In this document: piece by piece, positions 32,990-45,844 of the stretch
How the letters are laid out: every line of letters begins with the position of its first letter
How positions within the stretch are numbered: the stretch's first letter is position 1
Assembly: GCA_030141605.1 (NCBI GenBank)
Contig: JAQGDQ010000247.1
Location: forward strand, 97,501 to 159,500
Length of the DNA stretch: 62,000 bases
Origin: Tubiluchus corallicola
Lineage: Eukaryota > Priapulida > Priapulimorpha > Priapulimorphida > Tubiluchidae
Reading direction: 5' to 3'
Notes under the pieces: model-generated
Told to the model about the DNA's origin: nothing
The model's input: only the letters and a program-made list of their open reading frames with translations
The model's database searches: none
Translations under genes and position numbers: made by a program

Positions 32990-34915
32990 AAATTCGACTG
33001 CCACACCTGAGCTTGGGTAGTGGCAACTGCCTGCAACCAGCCATTCGCTCTTGATTTTTGCCTCGGACGTGTGCTGGTAAAGGAGGCGATGCAACGAATG
33101 CGGGGTGGGTTCTGCACGACTGCTTTACCCCCCGATTCGAATCCAACGCGCAGAGAGATAGGTCAACGTACCGACTGTGTACTGCACACAGGAGTGTGTT
33201 TTAAATTGTGGGTCAGCGAAGTTTGAACATTAGATTTGTAACTGGCTCTAGTTGAACACAAATTGTTGTGTCTTTTCAGCGTGCTGTACAAAACTCACCT
33301 AAGGGTAATTAGTTTTTGCCAAAAATGGATGGTGGCTAGGTTTACCTGTTGGATGTTGCCACGACTTTGCTAGGTAATTACAATTTATGATTGTTTGTAT
33401 GATTTAAGTTGCAATAGTTATACAGTTAAAATAAGTAATTAATTTTATAATTTATCTAAAGGTGTATTTTTCAAGTTTAGATGTAGAAGGTGCTACTTTG
33501 TAAAAACTTTTTACGTAAATTTTCACAACATCGCATTACGAATTTAAAGAAACATTGTGCGAGTTTTTTTCAAGATATATAAATTAAATTAAAAAATTAT
33601 TTAATAACATTATTTGTAGTTTAGTTTGTGAGAATTGTTATTTGTGTTTGGGTAAGCGCTAAAAGGTCTTAAGTTCGAAGCCTATTGGGGTTCTTTTGTC
33701 GCACTCAGAGCTCAAGCTATCATTTATGACGAATGTCATCCAGGTGATAAAATTCCTTACCCGCCCCGCGCCGTTTCTTGGTGTATGTGTGTTGGGGGGG
33801 GGGGAGGGGTACTCCTGTCTGGCCGTAAATACTGTTGTGTTAATGCTAAAACAACAAGGATTTTAAATTCCTTCTATCCTATTGCAATTCGCATGTTCAA
33901 CGGTAAATTTCAGTAGGTTTGCAATATTTTCTACATCACTGTACATAGTTTATTAGCACTTGTGTGGCAACCGATTAAATTTACATATGTGCTAATTTTC
34001 TTGTTGTAGTACGTACAGACACACAAATCTTCACTAAATATATAATATATTCACACTAAACTGCTTACTTAGTTATTTCTTTTGATAAATTGAAGGCTGG
34101 TTAGTGGCTGCCATTTCTGTACCATACTAATTTTCGTCAAAACTTTTTAAAAAGAGGGCCTAACACGTTGAAAAGTTACGTGTCTTCTTTTCTGTCAATG
34201 GTCTAATATGAGTATAGACCTAGACAATAGACTTATTATAACAAATTCATTAGCCAGAGAATTTTCCGTTTACTTATTCTTCTTGAAATGAAGGTTTTAT
34301 TTAGTAGAATAAAAATTTTTAAAGTAAGGAAGTCCACATATAAGAAGGCCGAGGAAAGAAGTAGGTTGTGCTTATTATGTGGAATCATAGATTTAGCTTC
34401 TGCTTTGTGTATCACTCTTAGAGTTAAGAGGAAGAGTCCGCAGCTACATATACACTTGTTGAAGAAGCGTATATATAAATAAGTATGTACATACAGGCCT
34501 GGGCCTTTGCTTTTGTGGTTTGCGTTTCTGTGCTAGTCCCCATTTTATCGTTTTGATAGTCAGATCTTCATACCTGTGGAAATAACATGATTTTTATAGA
34601 CCTAAGTTTTCATTCTCATTATTCATACTTTAATGCTAGTAAATATTGAGTAGACAGATATTCGTCTGACTCGCTGCGTTTAAGATATCTTTTTTGATCA
34701 TTTGGATCAAAAGACGAAACCGACATTTCTAGAATTGGAAAGTACAAAGATGTTGTAGAAAGATCTTGTTAATGAGTGTCTTACCAAGTCTTACTGAGTA
34801 GTCTTAAAATCCCGAACTCGTGGTTTTTAAAATCCAGATCCCGACTTAATAACAAATAAGAATTACGGCCTACTAAAAGTGAAATATACCATAACTGGTC
34901 TGTACTCGTACAAGG
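32990..34915. other. Intergenic; possible decayed tRNA-like box near 33132
   Basis: CCGATTCGAATCC near 33130-33145 and AGTTCGAAGCC near 33670 look like RNA polymerase III B boxes, but no fold is convincing. Otherwise nothing is recognised. Confidence 0.35.
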
Positions 34916-34916
34916 T

Positions 34917-35560
34917 TAAAGTACAACGAAACCCTCCACTTACATAAAGCTTAAAAAGCTTGTTTCGAAATTTTACACCACTTACGTACTACCTTTTCGC
35001 ATACAGACGTGCGTCGGCAGTAACGCTGTATAAAATATGTAAGTTTAAACTCCCGCAATGTCCGTTAGATGCAGCCATTTTGAGGACAAGTCATTTAAAA
35101 CCAGTTTAGGTAACACTGAGTAAAGTTTGAAAAAATAATCAGAGCATTTATAGCGCACCCGTCACTAACTAAGTAAAATTTTTAATTACTGTATTTTGTC
35201 AATAAGATTAAAAACACGTTTTTTGGTTAGGGAGTGGTGCACCCTGGAGGGTGAGTCAGCGACATTTTACCAACTGGTGAAAACATTTAAAATCATTAAT
35301 AATTTTCTTATAATAAGTAATATAACTTTGCACCGTGAGTATTTTGGGACAGAGTTCCTTCCCAAATTTACGTTGTGCGTGTATGACGTCATGTAATGTA
35401 ACGGTCGGAACAGTATTGCAGGACATTTAAAATAAAAATAAACAAAAAATCATTTGAATGCGAGTACGATATACGCATAAAATTGCTATAAAGTAATATA
35501 ATTTTTGAGGCGCTTTTTGAAACCGACTTCAGGTGCCCGTTTTCTTGTCCTTTTACGCAT
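34917..35560 (+). repeat. Dispersed repeat family F, plus copy 1
   Basis: Shares CCACTTACATAAAGCTTAAA, the CACTAACTAAGTAAAATTTT block, GTGAGTCAGC and the TATGACGTCATGTAATG segment with 42905-43540, and more weakly with 47790-48255. Confidence 0.75.
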
Positions 35561-36149
35561 ACTAACATAATTGCGGAAACCAAAGAGAGAAAAAAGAAAA
35601 AACTGAGAACAACGCAAATGAAAAACAACAAAGGTCTAAACATTGTACATCCAGAGGTTGTCATTGTATCCGTATCTTGTGTTTCTCTTTTCAAAAGCGG
35701 CTCGTTAAGCAGGAAAGACGGTGGTCTAAGGGCAAAAGTCCCACGAATACGTATTTGATGTTTAGACCGGGACTGGTGGGTCACAGTTTTTTATTCATGT
35801 AGAAGAAATGTGTGTACACGGAGATGAATGGTGTCCATGTAATGACGACGACCTTCTATCTTTAGCTGCTTTAGAACAATTACTGTAATCAGTGAATTGA
35901 GAAAAAAAGCACTCAAACGGACATCCGCTAGCCTAATGCTCAAGCTAAAATGGGCAGAAGCACGATATCCGCCATCACTACAAACTACAGCCAACAAAAA
36001 GCTCAAAATTTGTCTCACTGGAAAAATTCAAGTCTTATTACAAATGAGATATTATGAGTGTTTAATACTTAACTTTCTACAAAGAGAAATTTTTTTAACT
36101 GTTACGTTTCAGTTACGCACAAGTATCATCGGGCAATCAGAAAAGTATG

Positions 36150-36763
36150 TTAAAGGAAGACAGGATGATTTTTCATATTTTATCTCATTATCAAATCCGA
36201 TAAAAAGTACACATTTTAACACAGTTAATATTGCAAGTGTTTCTGATAAGTAAATAATAGATTAAAAACTTAATTAACGGTGGGCGAGCAAAACTATTGA
36301 TGACATCACAAACTAACATAATTTTCAACAGCAAAAATATTCCACGAGCGTGTTGTACGTGTTTGCGAAAGCTAAAATTGAAGTACAGTTCTACTGTAAG
36401 ATATTCAGTGTGTTGTAATAAAACTAGGCTTGTTTTAGGATAAAAATTCAAATTTCAAATTTACCGCTGTGCTCACGCATGAGCTGTAGAACGTCGCACA
36501 CTAACACTTCTGAACTGAGACGTACAGCACCTGGTTTCTGTGCAATGCGTTTCCGAAATGCAGGCGCTAGTACCCGTCTGAATATCGTATGGCGAAATTC
36601 ATGCAACAGCGAAGAACTAGTCGCGTGAACGTGAAATTGTATTTGTGTGGTAATAATTCTTTCACGTAAGTTATTTTTGAAAAAATCGTATGTTTCCATT
36701 TAATATTTTAATCAGTAGATTATTTTGACCTACAGTTTAAGATTGGTTCCGGTTTTGCTTTAA
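36150..36763 (-). mobile_element. TTAA-flanked MITE, copy C
   Basis: TTAA followed by AGGAAGACAGGA at the left. CCGGTTTTGCT followed by TTAA at the right. The ends are imperfect inverted repeats inside a TTAA duplication, as in piggyBac-type elements. No coding frame. Confidence 0.75.
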
Positions 36764-37850
36764 CTTATGGCGTCAGCTTGCCTAACGATTGCTACTAGTG
36801 TACAGCTAAAACGTTTCTTTTAGTAAAAAAAATTGTGGTGTAATAAATATTTATGTTTTTCATTCGTATTAATAATTTGTTAACTTAACAAAAGTTGATT
36901 TATCTAAAGAAAACGATTAGAACAGAATGGTAAAAAGAGAAGGTATAGCACCTCTCCAGGATCTTTTCTGTTTTCTTTTTGCTTTGAGATGTGCAATTTA
37001 ACGATTGATAACAAATTCACTTAGAATTCAAAACGTATTACTCTTATACATTTTACTATAAAATTCGAGCACATCTGTTATATTATCGTTGGTTTGGTAT
37101 TAACATTTCGAAGTAATTAATTCCTCTTTAATCCGTTGATAAACTCATTTAAAAATTCTACTGGTTAATTTTACGTAATTATACCAGCACCAGAGACTAT
37201 TGCACAGGTGCACAGGTGTGTTGTTTACCTGTCAGGTAATTTCACTTAACCAAACTGCTGTAGAAAAACTTGTTTTTGTCTAAGAATTCTATTTGATTAA
37301 ATCTGATGAACTTGTTTTTATGTTTAATTCAAATTCGCCTTTGTCTATATTGACTGATTAAGTTTTTACTAGCGCCATTTTATGCGTTCGTGTAGGCAAG
37401 CTGTACGATGCAGTGTTTTTAGAGTTTGAAGTACCTTGAGGTTGAAGTACACTCTAAAGTAATAACTCTCAAATAGGAAGCACTTCCTGTTTCTTGAGTT
37501 TGAGTACTGTGTAGGTGAAATACACTAATTTGTAGTAATTCTGAAACAATTGGCTCCCCGAAAGAGGAATTTGAACAAGGGGAGGAATTTTAGTCAAAGT
37601 AGGGACTGTAGACTGGGATCTAATGTATTCTGTTCACTATGTGTACCTATATATCAAATGATACGTACGGAAGATACTGGAAAAGAAATTTCATATTTTT
37701 TGCAACGAGGTAGTTGAGAATCAATTGTAATCGATATTTAAAACGGGATAAAAGGCAATTTTAAAGTATATCCAAAAATTTTTCAATACTATATTACAAT
37801 AAAACTACTACTTCAAAGCTATATTACTTCGCACTAAAGAAGAGTCAAGT
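36764..37850. other. Intergenic, nothing recognised
   Basis: No feature supported. Confidence 0.45.
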
Positions 37851-38250
37851 AACTGCAAAAGAAAAAATTTGAAATTTTCCCGCCACCTGGCAAAACGTCA
37901 CTGACTGACCTTCCCAGTGTGCACTACTAACTCACAAAAAGCCGTTTTTGGCCATGTTGGCAATATAAAGTAACTAAAAATAGTTAGTGAAGAGAATACT
38001 ACGAATGTTCTGATTATTATTTCAAACTTTACGCGATGATATCTAAACTTATTTCAAACGACTTACCGTTAAAATGGCTGCTCTTAACGGTTGTCGCAGT
38101 AGTTGAAATTTATAAGTTTTATATAGCGTTACTGCTAACGCAAGCTCTGTAGGCAAGAAGGCTTCATGTAAGTGATCTAAATTCTCAAGACGATATTTAT
38201 AAGCTTTATTTATAAAGAGTGTTTTCTTGTCTTGTAAAAATCGTCCGCAT
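37850..38250 (-). repeat. Dispersed repeat family F, minus copy
   Basis: Reverse complement matches the GTGAGT..GGTGCAC and TTTACCA..TGGTGAAAA parts of copy 34917-35560. Closest to the minus copy at 42310-42790 (CAGTGTGCAC, CGTTACT.CTAA.GCAAGCTCTGTA). Confidence 0.65.
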
Positions 38251-38280
38251 TTCATATTTAGTTCTGTGTCCGAATTGCTT

Positions 38281-39280
38281 TGATCAGCTTATTATCATGT
38301 AAAACTATAAATATTTTGGGTTTTGGGTGGTGTTTGTTGTTGCAATATCCATTTGGAAAATGTCATACAGAAGTCATTTTCCAAGCCACTTTAATGTAGG
38401 TTTAATTGTTTTAATTAACAAGCTTATTACCATGTAAAACTATATATAGTTGGAAAACTATTGGAGTAAAATTTCACGACGCTAAAGGAAATAAAGAAAC
38501 CCCATGCTTCCATAACCTCTTTGTGTGCCGCTTGCTTTTTTGTTGTCTGCAATATCCATTTGGAAAATGTCAGAGAAGTCTAAGCTTTTTCCAGACCACA
38601 TTAATGTAAGTTTAATTGTATTAATTTACAAGCTTATTACCATGTATTTATTTAGATATTTATTTATTAATGTCGAAAATACATACGAGACATACATACA
38701 ATTTCAATTTTGAAATATAATGACACAAAATTCAAACAAAATGATTACTAATAAAACAAGTATTGTTAAATCTTCCTGTTAGTTATATTAGTTATTTAAT
38801 TAAAAGTTTAATGATCAGTATTTAAAATAAATTGTATCATCAGGCCTCATTTTCAATGATGTGATCATTATATAGTATTAGTATTGTTCTTCATGTCTTA
38901 GAAACGCTTTTTCAATATAATTAATAAATGCCTTAATTACTTCTAAATCAGTACTTCCCATCAAGAATCAAAATTTATCAGCATCGCTCATAAGGAAAAA
39001 TTCTGATATAATTACATTTATGTGATTATATAATTTTTCTCTAAGATCATTAATAGTGTAAAACTATAAATAGTCAAAAATTATCAGTGACATTTCAAGA
39101 CGATAGAGGAATAAAGGAAAATAAGGTACCAAAACGAGAGGAACGTAATCTCGGTTGCTCTTGTACCCCATGGCTCCATTACCTCTTTTGTGTACCACTT
39201 GCTTTCTTGTTGTGTTAGTGTCTGTTTGAAAAATGTCGTACAAAAGTGGATTTTTTAAGCAAGTTTAATGTAGGTTTACC
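38281..39280. repeat. Diverged tandem repeat, about 230-bp unit, three copies
   Basis: Units share TGTAAAACTATA(A/T)ATAGT, CTTCCATAACCTCTTTGTG-type text and CATTTGGAAAATGTC, then a GTAGGTTTAATTG end. An unrelated AT-rich stretch at about 38640-39050 interrupts the series. Confidence 0.65.
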
Positions 39281-40065
39281 GTCTACGATGCTAAATTAAA
39301 TCAAGTGAGGTAGTGATTGCTACTTCGAAATATGCGAAAGTGGAATTCGAAATATTATTAGGTCAGATTTTAATTCTGTTTATAGCTCAAGTTATGATAT
39401 TGTACCTACAGCTGTCAACCAGTTCAGCATTCATATAGGTGATGAATCTAGAGCACGTTATTAGATGAAATTGTAGTGACATATCTGTTTCTGCATCAGA
39501 AATACCGTTATTGCAGCTTGTCTCAGTTTTCAATTACAATTCTGTATTTTTGCATTATTTGTGGTTTATTACTAATAGTATTACTTACAATACCTGCGTG
39601 GTTATTGTCAATTACATATTTGCACAGTGTTATTATAGAAGCCAGCTGTGCAACTGCTTGTGGTGTAGTACTAATCAGTTGTGTAATAATTATACCTGTT
39701 ACTATATAAATCTTATATAAAAATGGACTGTGAAACTGCTTGTGGTTTGTTATAAAATGCGCGATTTATGTGAATATGAAGGGAATCGCGTTTTCCTAGG
39801 GGAATAAGAATTTATTCATCACTGGCCCCCTAAAATCTGGCGCCCTAGGTTACTGCCTACTTAGCCAATTGGTAAATATGTCCGTGTAGCTTTGAGTCTA
39901 GATTGCTATTCGTTTCCCGATTTGAAAGTTAAGCATCGTTGGTTAGCTACGATGCAATACGATGGTGGTTATGACAGAAGCGGGATCTAGTTCGTTACCA
40001 AAAATAGTTTTCTCAAACGATGAGATGGCAAACTGGCTGAGGCGTCGTCTTAGCTACATTTGAAT

Positions 40066-40186
40066 ATTATCATTATTATTATTATTATCATTGTTGTTGT
40101 TGGTGTTGTTGTTGTTGTTGTTGTTGTTGTTGATGATGTTGCAATTGTCGCTGCTATTATTATTATTATTATCATCATCATCATCA

Positions 40187-40218
<32 letters not shown>

Positions 40219-40247
40219 TCATCATCATCATCATCGTAATCATCATT
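40066..40247. repeat. (ATT/GTT/CAT/CGT)n mosaic array
   Basis: Blocks of ATT, GTT, then CAT and CGT trinucleotides. Confidence 0.95.
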
Positions 40248-40559
40248 AATCATCTTATTTCAGACAGTTAATGTCCATAAAATAAGAATAAAAATAAGGC
40301 ACAAGTAAAAACGCACAGAGCAAGTTTACAAAGTAAGCTTACTATTAAAAATGTTACTTAAAATGGGTATATAAAATTCTCTGACAAGACTTAAAAATGT
40401 TCGATCCAAAAAGTGCGTCAGTATTGTACAGCCAGTTATTAATAACAGCATTTTGACTCCGTAGTGTTAGGATAAGATGTCTTTTCTTAATCAGAGAAAT
40501 AACTAGAGGCAGTATGGTAGAAGTGATTGCCCAGAAATGCAGATTTTTCGCTGATGAAC

Positions 40560-41120
40560 ATCCATTCGTTTACATACCAGGTTCAGCGCTGCTAGACATC
40601 AATCGCAGTGTGCATACCATTATCATATATCGTCGATATAGCAAAGAACATGTCGACTTTTTTTACTGAATATAGAAACGCGTTAAGAAAAATCTTAAAC
40701 TTGGCTAGAAATTTTCATTCCAGCATGACATTGTGTGTTGCTGATACATATCTTCTAGATATAATCTTCCATAAGCGAGTTTTAAAGCTCTATTGTAACA
40801 TAAATTTATCTGTTAATCCAGTTCTTTGCTCAATGGCTGTGTTAAATAACCATACTAGTATAAATACTCTAGACAGAAACCGTATTAGAGCACAGACGAA
40901 CCACCACACTTTATGCTTATGGACCTGTCCTACATTCTGTTCTGGACTTTGCATAATGAATATGTAATTGAAGGTTTCACAGTTAATGATATTATTGAAA
41001 TGTTGTATTCGCTACTAACACCATAACGTATGTAGCAATGTAAACAACACTACTTACCCTATTATATATTACATGTAATGCAATCATTATGTGTGAATAA
41101 AGATTATATATATATATATA
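40560..41120 (+). mobile_element. Non-LTR retrotransposon relic
   Basis: A frame at 40608-40967 contains EYRNALRKILNLARNFHSS and a KRVLKLYCN segment, typical of the part after the LINE reverse transcriptase. The pattern continues in another frame (NEYVIEGFTVNDIIEMLYS), showing a frameshift. It ends near a (TA)n tail. Confidence 0.65.
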
Positions 41121-41743
41121 TAAGTAAGTAGGGTATATACATATAGCTATTGATGATAGTTATTATAGCAATAATATTATGACAATAGAACACGAGTGCT
41201 TAATTATCCAATGCCCCCTATGTGCGGGTAACAATTTACAATTTTTCTTGTATTAATCTCAGCTGGTACGGCACAGTTAATAAACCTGTAATAGTTGAAA
41301 ATTACAGTTGCTAGCAACAACAACGCCATCTTTATTACACTTTTTGTCGTTTCTTATGCATTCATAAATTCCTTCTTTGTAATTACCCGTTCATCATAAT
41401 AGTGTAAGTTTGAAAAATATCTCATGAATCAAAATTATCAAACTAAAAACGTCATTATATTGAATACTTAACCACCATGGAAACCAGAGCGCAACAGACA
41501 ACATTTCCATTATTACCGTAATTATCATTATAATAATTATCATCATTATTGCTATTACGTAGCTATGCAGTAGTTTTACGTCAATTTACTTGCTTGCCTC
41601 CTTATAAGGAAATAGTTGAGATGTCTGTAGTTCAACGCAGTCGTCTTCAGTTTGTGTCAAATGAAATCACTTTTTGCTAGAATAGATACATTTTTGCAGT
41701 CGAGTCATAATCAGGGTTATAGGTAGCGGCACTCAGATTTGTG

Positions 41744-42032
41744 GCGTGTTCAGACAAACAAGTAACTCGCAAGTGGGTTCAGACTAGAGAGCAAAACTTG
41801 CTGCTAGTTACTCTCTGGCAATAAGCACGACCTGGTACTTACTTCTCTATTCACTACTAGAAGTGTCGAGAGTAACTCACTGGAGCGTTCACACTAGACA
41901 GTAACTCAAATCGCAGCAACTGTCGCAGAGTTTGCGATTTCTTGCCGACAGTAACTCGCATAGCAGTTCACACTTGTGAGTTTGCTGTCAGAGAGAAAAC
42001 TCGCGACTGGAAACTTACTAGTCTGAACGCGC
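41744..42032 (+). mobile_element. TIR element, GCGCGTTCAGAC family, best copy
   Basis: The left end GGCGTGTTCAGAC and the right end GTCTGAACGCGC are inverted. The interior has repeated AGTAACTC motifs. About 290 bp, no coding capacity. Confidence 0.75.
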
Positions 42033-42309
42033 TGTTAGGCACAATAGCTTTAATAACGTAAACAGACAAAGTGATTAATCGCATTAAATTATATGCTGTA
42101 GCTCAAAAATGATATTAATGAGATTAATAATAATGACAGCGCAACGAGACCATATGGACTAATATAATAATACTTCACAACTTGTGTCGTGGTAATCGTT
42201 AGATGATTTGTGATAAATATTTAGGCTTGCAAGCAATGTCATGCATATTACACAGTACCTTGCAAATAACGTACTCGAATGGTACTGGTATTACAAGAGA
42301 AGAGGGAAT

Positions 42310-42790
42310 TTTAAGGCTCATCCCAAAGAACTTTCCATACATTAGAGGTAATACAATAAGTTATATTATCTAGAATTACGCTTATTTGTTTGAAAGATTT
42401 ATATACATGTAATAGGTAAAGCAAATTCTTAAAGTATTCACGTCTTGCGGTAAAACGGCGAGGCATCGCTATCCCAGTGTGCACCATTGGCTCACCAAAA
42501 AACATTAGCGATCTTAATTGACAATATGAAGTTATTTAAATTTTTGCTCACTTAGTGAGGTGCCTGCTATGAATACTTTGGTTATTTTTTCAACTTTTAC
42601 GAAATGTTATGTAAACTTGTTTCCAATGACCTATGGTCAAATTGGCTGTGCCTAACAGTCATCGAGGGAGTTTACATTTCCAAGTTTTATACAGCGTTAC
42701 TACTAATGCAAGCTCTGTACACATTAAGGCAGAATCTAAGTGTAATAAAATCTCAAGACGAATATTGAAAGTTCATTTAGTATTCTGTAT
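42310..42790 (-). repeat. Dispersed repeat family F, minus copy adjacent to a plus copy
   Basis: Matches 37850-38250 in the same orientation. With the plus copy at 42905-43540 it forms an inverted pair separated by about 115 bp. Confidence 0.65.
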
Positions 42791-42904
42791 GTCAAATGAG
42801 TGCCACTTATTGAATACATATAAATATATATAGGGCACAAAAAGAGCCATCTGTTTTTCTAGAATACATATTAGTTGTCACTGTGCGGTTGTTTTAAGTT
42901 TTAA

Positions 42905-43540
42905 GCACAAGAAAACCTTCCACTTACATAAAGCTTAAAAATTTGCCTTGAAATATTATATCACTTACATACTAACTTTTTGCATGCAGGGCTTCCGTCC
43001 AGCAGTAACATGTATAAAACTTGTAATTTTAAACTCTTTTAAACTTTTAATTTTATAATCAGAGCAATTGTAGCACACATGTTACTAACTAAGTAAAATT
43101 TTAAATTACTGTATCTTGTCAATGAGATTCAAAATACGCTTTTGGGTTAGTGAGTAGTGCACTCTGGGGGGGGGGGGGGGGGTGAGTCAGCCACATTTTA
43201 CCAATTATTGAAAACATTTTAAAGAATTAATAATTTTCTTTTTTAGTTGCATAAGTCTTTCCAGCAGGTAAGCGAAAATCTAAGTAATATAGATTAGCAT
43301 GGAACGTTTTTTGAGATATAATGTAACATTGTCTTTTCTTCCCTTGATTTACATTTGGTATGTGACGTCATGTAATGACGACTTCGGAACAGTATTGCGG
43401 GACATTTAAAATGAAAACAAACTAAAATTCCTTTCAGTGCGAGTACGACACACGCATGAAATTGCTATAAAGTAATATAATTTTTTAAGGTGATTTTTCT
43501 GAAACCTACTTCAGGTACTCCTTTTCTTGTCCTTTAAGTG
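42905..43540 (+). repeat. Dispersed repeat family F, plus copy 2, with poly-G run
   Basis: Close relative of 34917-35560. The GGAGG stretch there is a run of about 18 G here (about 43166-43182). Confidence 0.75.
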
Positions 43541-43754
43541 ACTTAAGAAGGCCGCGCCCCTGTTTAACAATCTTTAAAAAACCTTGGAATCAACGTCTAT
43601 TGAATTTTCGCCTTCGCTTTTTGTCGCGACATGTTCTGTTTATGAGACGTTCATTTCTTTAGAAACTTAAAAAAGTTCTAAATATAAATTTGCGTCTGTT
43701 GGGTCGCACGTCGTCAAGTTGAACAAGGTCTACTTCTTGGTGGTAATGATTTAA

Positions 43755-44564
43755 CCCTTAGCCGACCACTGGGTTTTATATTACACTAAAGACCAAGCGG
43801 GGTAAGAAAAATTAGGCCTACCCCATGAAAGTTTTGGGGTATGTCTTATGTCTTAATATGTCTTACTAACTGGACAGAATGACCAACTGGAAATCGAGGA
43901 GCTCCTATTAGTACAAAACCAACTTCTCTGGCAAGTTGGCATAGACATATGAGGGCGTCAAGGATAAAAAAGGTCTTCCACCATTGCAGTATATTGTCTA
44001 TGCTATATTATTTATGCTTGTTATTTCAAGTCTTGTGAAAATTTTTGTAATAGCCTAACGGTGTTCACCATCTAATTCTGAGACATCCAATTCATCTTCA
44101 CTTTTGCTGGATCTTCTAAAACTTTATTTTCATCAGCTTCAAGCTTACGTGTACACGTGTACAGCTAAAGTTCCTTCCATATAAATAAATGAAAAATGTC
44201 CACAAACTTAAATATAAAATTTCCTCAGCAGATCGTTAGAAAAATCTCTTTGCAAAACTGCAGGCCGAATTGGAGGTTTGCAGCACTTCTCAGTTTTAAA
44301 AGTAAACACATGGTGCTGCCAGAAAGAAAAATACCGCAAAGCAAATTCCGAAATTTTGCCTACATAAAAGACCAAGGCGGTAATAAGTTACTTCACATCT
44401 GGTAGTATCTGCTCCGTAAAATTGCTTGAATAATACTTTTCAACAAAACCAAGATACGTTTGCATCACTATTTGTTTGAAAATTTTTCGTTACGTGCATC
44501 AATATGAAAAATGTGAGCAAACACTTCTGGGGTAATTTTTTACCCCACCTTGGTCGGCTAAGGG
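43755..44564. mobile_element. piggyBac-like non-autonomous element
   Basis: Left end TTAA then CCCTTAGCCGACCA. Right end TTGGTCGGCTAAGGG then TTAA. The 4-bp TTAA duplications (43751-43754, 44565-44568) and CCCT-type ends are diagnostic of piggyBac. The 810-bp interior has only short frames. A minus-strand acidic stretch SSKSEDELDVSELDGE near 44070-44120 may be a remnant of the transposase N-terminus. Confidence 0.8.
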
Positions 44565-44779
44565 TTAAGAAGATGACACATTACCAGATGAAAAATGTCA
44601 GGCTATTATACTGCCCATAGACATGGTGTTCCATGTAGCTAGTTTAGTTAATGTGCCGCGCTGGCTGTTTGTCAGTTTAAAGGAAAGGGCAAGCCGTCTG
44701 GGAAGTTGGGCTTATTTCAATACTCAATACTTATTTCAATACTCAGGGAAAAGGTTAAAAGTATTTTGTAATAAAAGTG

Positions 44780-45135
44780 TGAAAAGCGCCTCGTGTAATT
44801 AGTGAAACCGCTTTAAAGTGGTGATTATTTCAGAACTGGGCGTTCCCATTTTGAACGTCCTTTCTTCCACCAATGACGTCGTTAATCAGCTGAAGAAAAG
44901 CAGCGCAGTGTCAATTTCTGTCAAAAGTATAAGCTTTTACAAAAAAATAGATAGCTAATTTTGTGATAATTTTGCATGAATATTAGATAAGTTGCAAATT
45001 TTTGCATTAGTATAAGGAGCGCGTGCTTACGTAAAACCAGGATGCGTTTAGCAGAAGTCACGAGGAACATCAGTTACGTCATAATTTTCAAGTGAATGGC
45101 AGCTACCACCGCGCCTGAAGATTTTTATACAACGG
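44780..45135 (+). repeat. Dispersed repeat family G, plus copy
   Basis: Inverted relative of 53015-53345. Shared landmarks are CACCAATGACGTCGTT, AGAAAAGCAGCGCA and GCGCGTGCTTACG. Confidence 0.65.
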
Positions 45136-45844
45136 CACTATAAAATAACTTTATGCTTTATAGAAAATTTCTTTGTTATAATTTTCTAAATTTACGTGAC
45201 AGCCGGGAAAGTCAACATGCCACGTGAGTTGCATTTTCCTTTAAAAATGTTTTCTGGGCACGAATGATTGTTACTCTTTGTATAAACAATTATAAAAGAA
45301 TTATAAATTGCAAAACCAAATTGGAAAACGAACATCACAGAAGAATTTCAGCACTACGTCCTGTTGATGCTGCTCAGTAGCACCAGTGGCTTTTGATTCA
45401 AGTTTACTCCTTTAAAATGCCGTTTTTCAAAATATTCTAGATACTGTGATGCCGTCTATAATAACAAGGATTCACAATTTACTACGTGTATTAACTAAAG
45501 AAAATTATAAAAAAAAGAAAAGAAAGAAAAAGTAAAATTAAACACTCAGCAACAGTTTATAGCTGACACTTACGCGTTGAGTCGAAATGCAAACCAAGGG
45601 GTTAAAGCAAAATTTACTGAATCACGACTGACTTTATAACAGCAACCAAAAAGAGAAAACAAAATGAAACCGAAGCCGAACATGGCCCAGAACGCACTGC
45701 CCTCGAATCTACGAGAACAGGTTACACGCTCGAGAAAATTGGCCTAGAAAACTGAGCTCTGATTGGCCCACGCAATTTTACATTCAATACACTACATTTT
45801 CATGAAGCCCGTGGTTTCCGAGGCGGTTTAATCCTGCCACCCGC

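Noticed and set aside
44196-44405. Plus-strand 69-codon frame inside the piggyBac-like element as a gene
   Set aside because: No recognisable protein pattern. The element looks non-autonomous.
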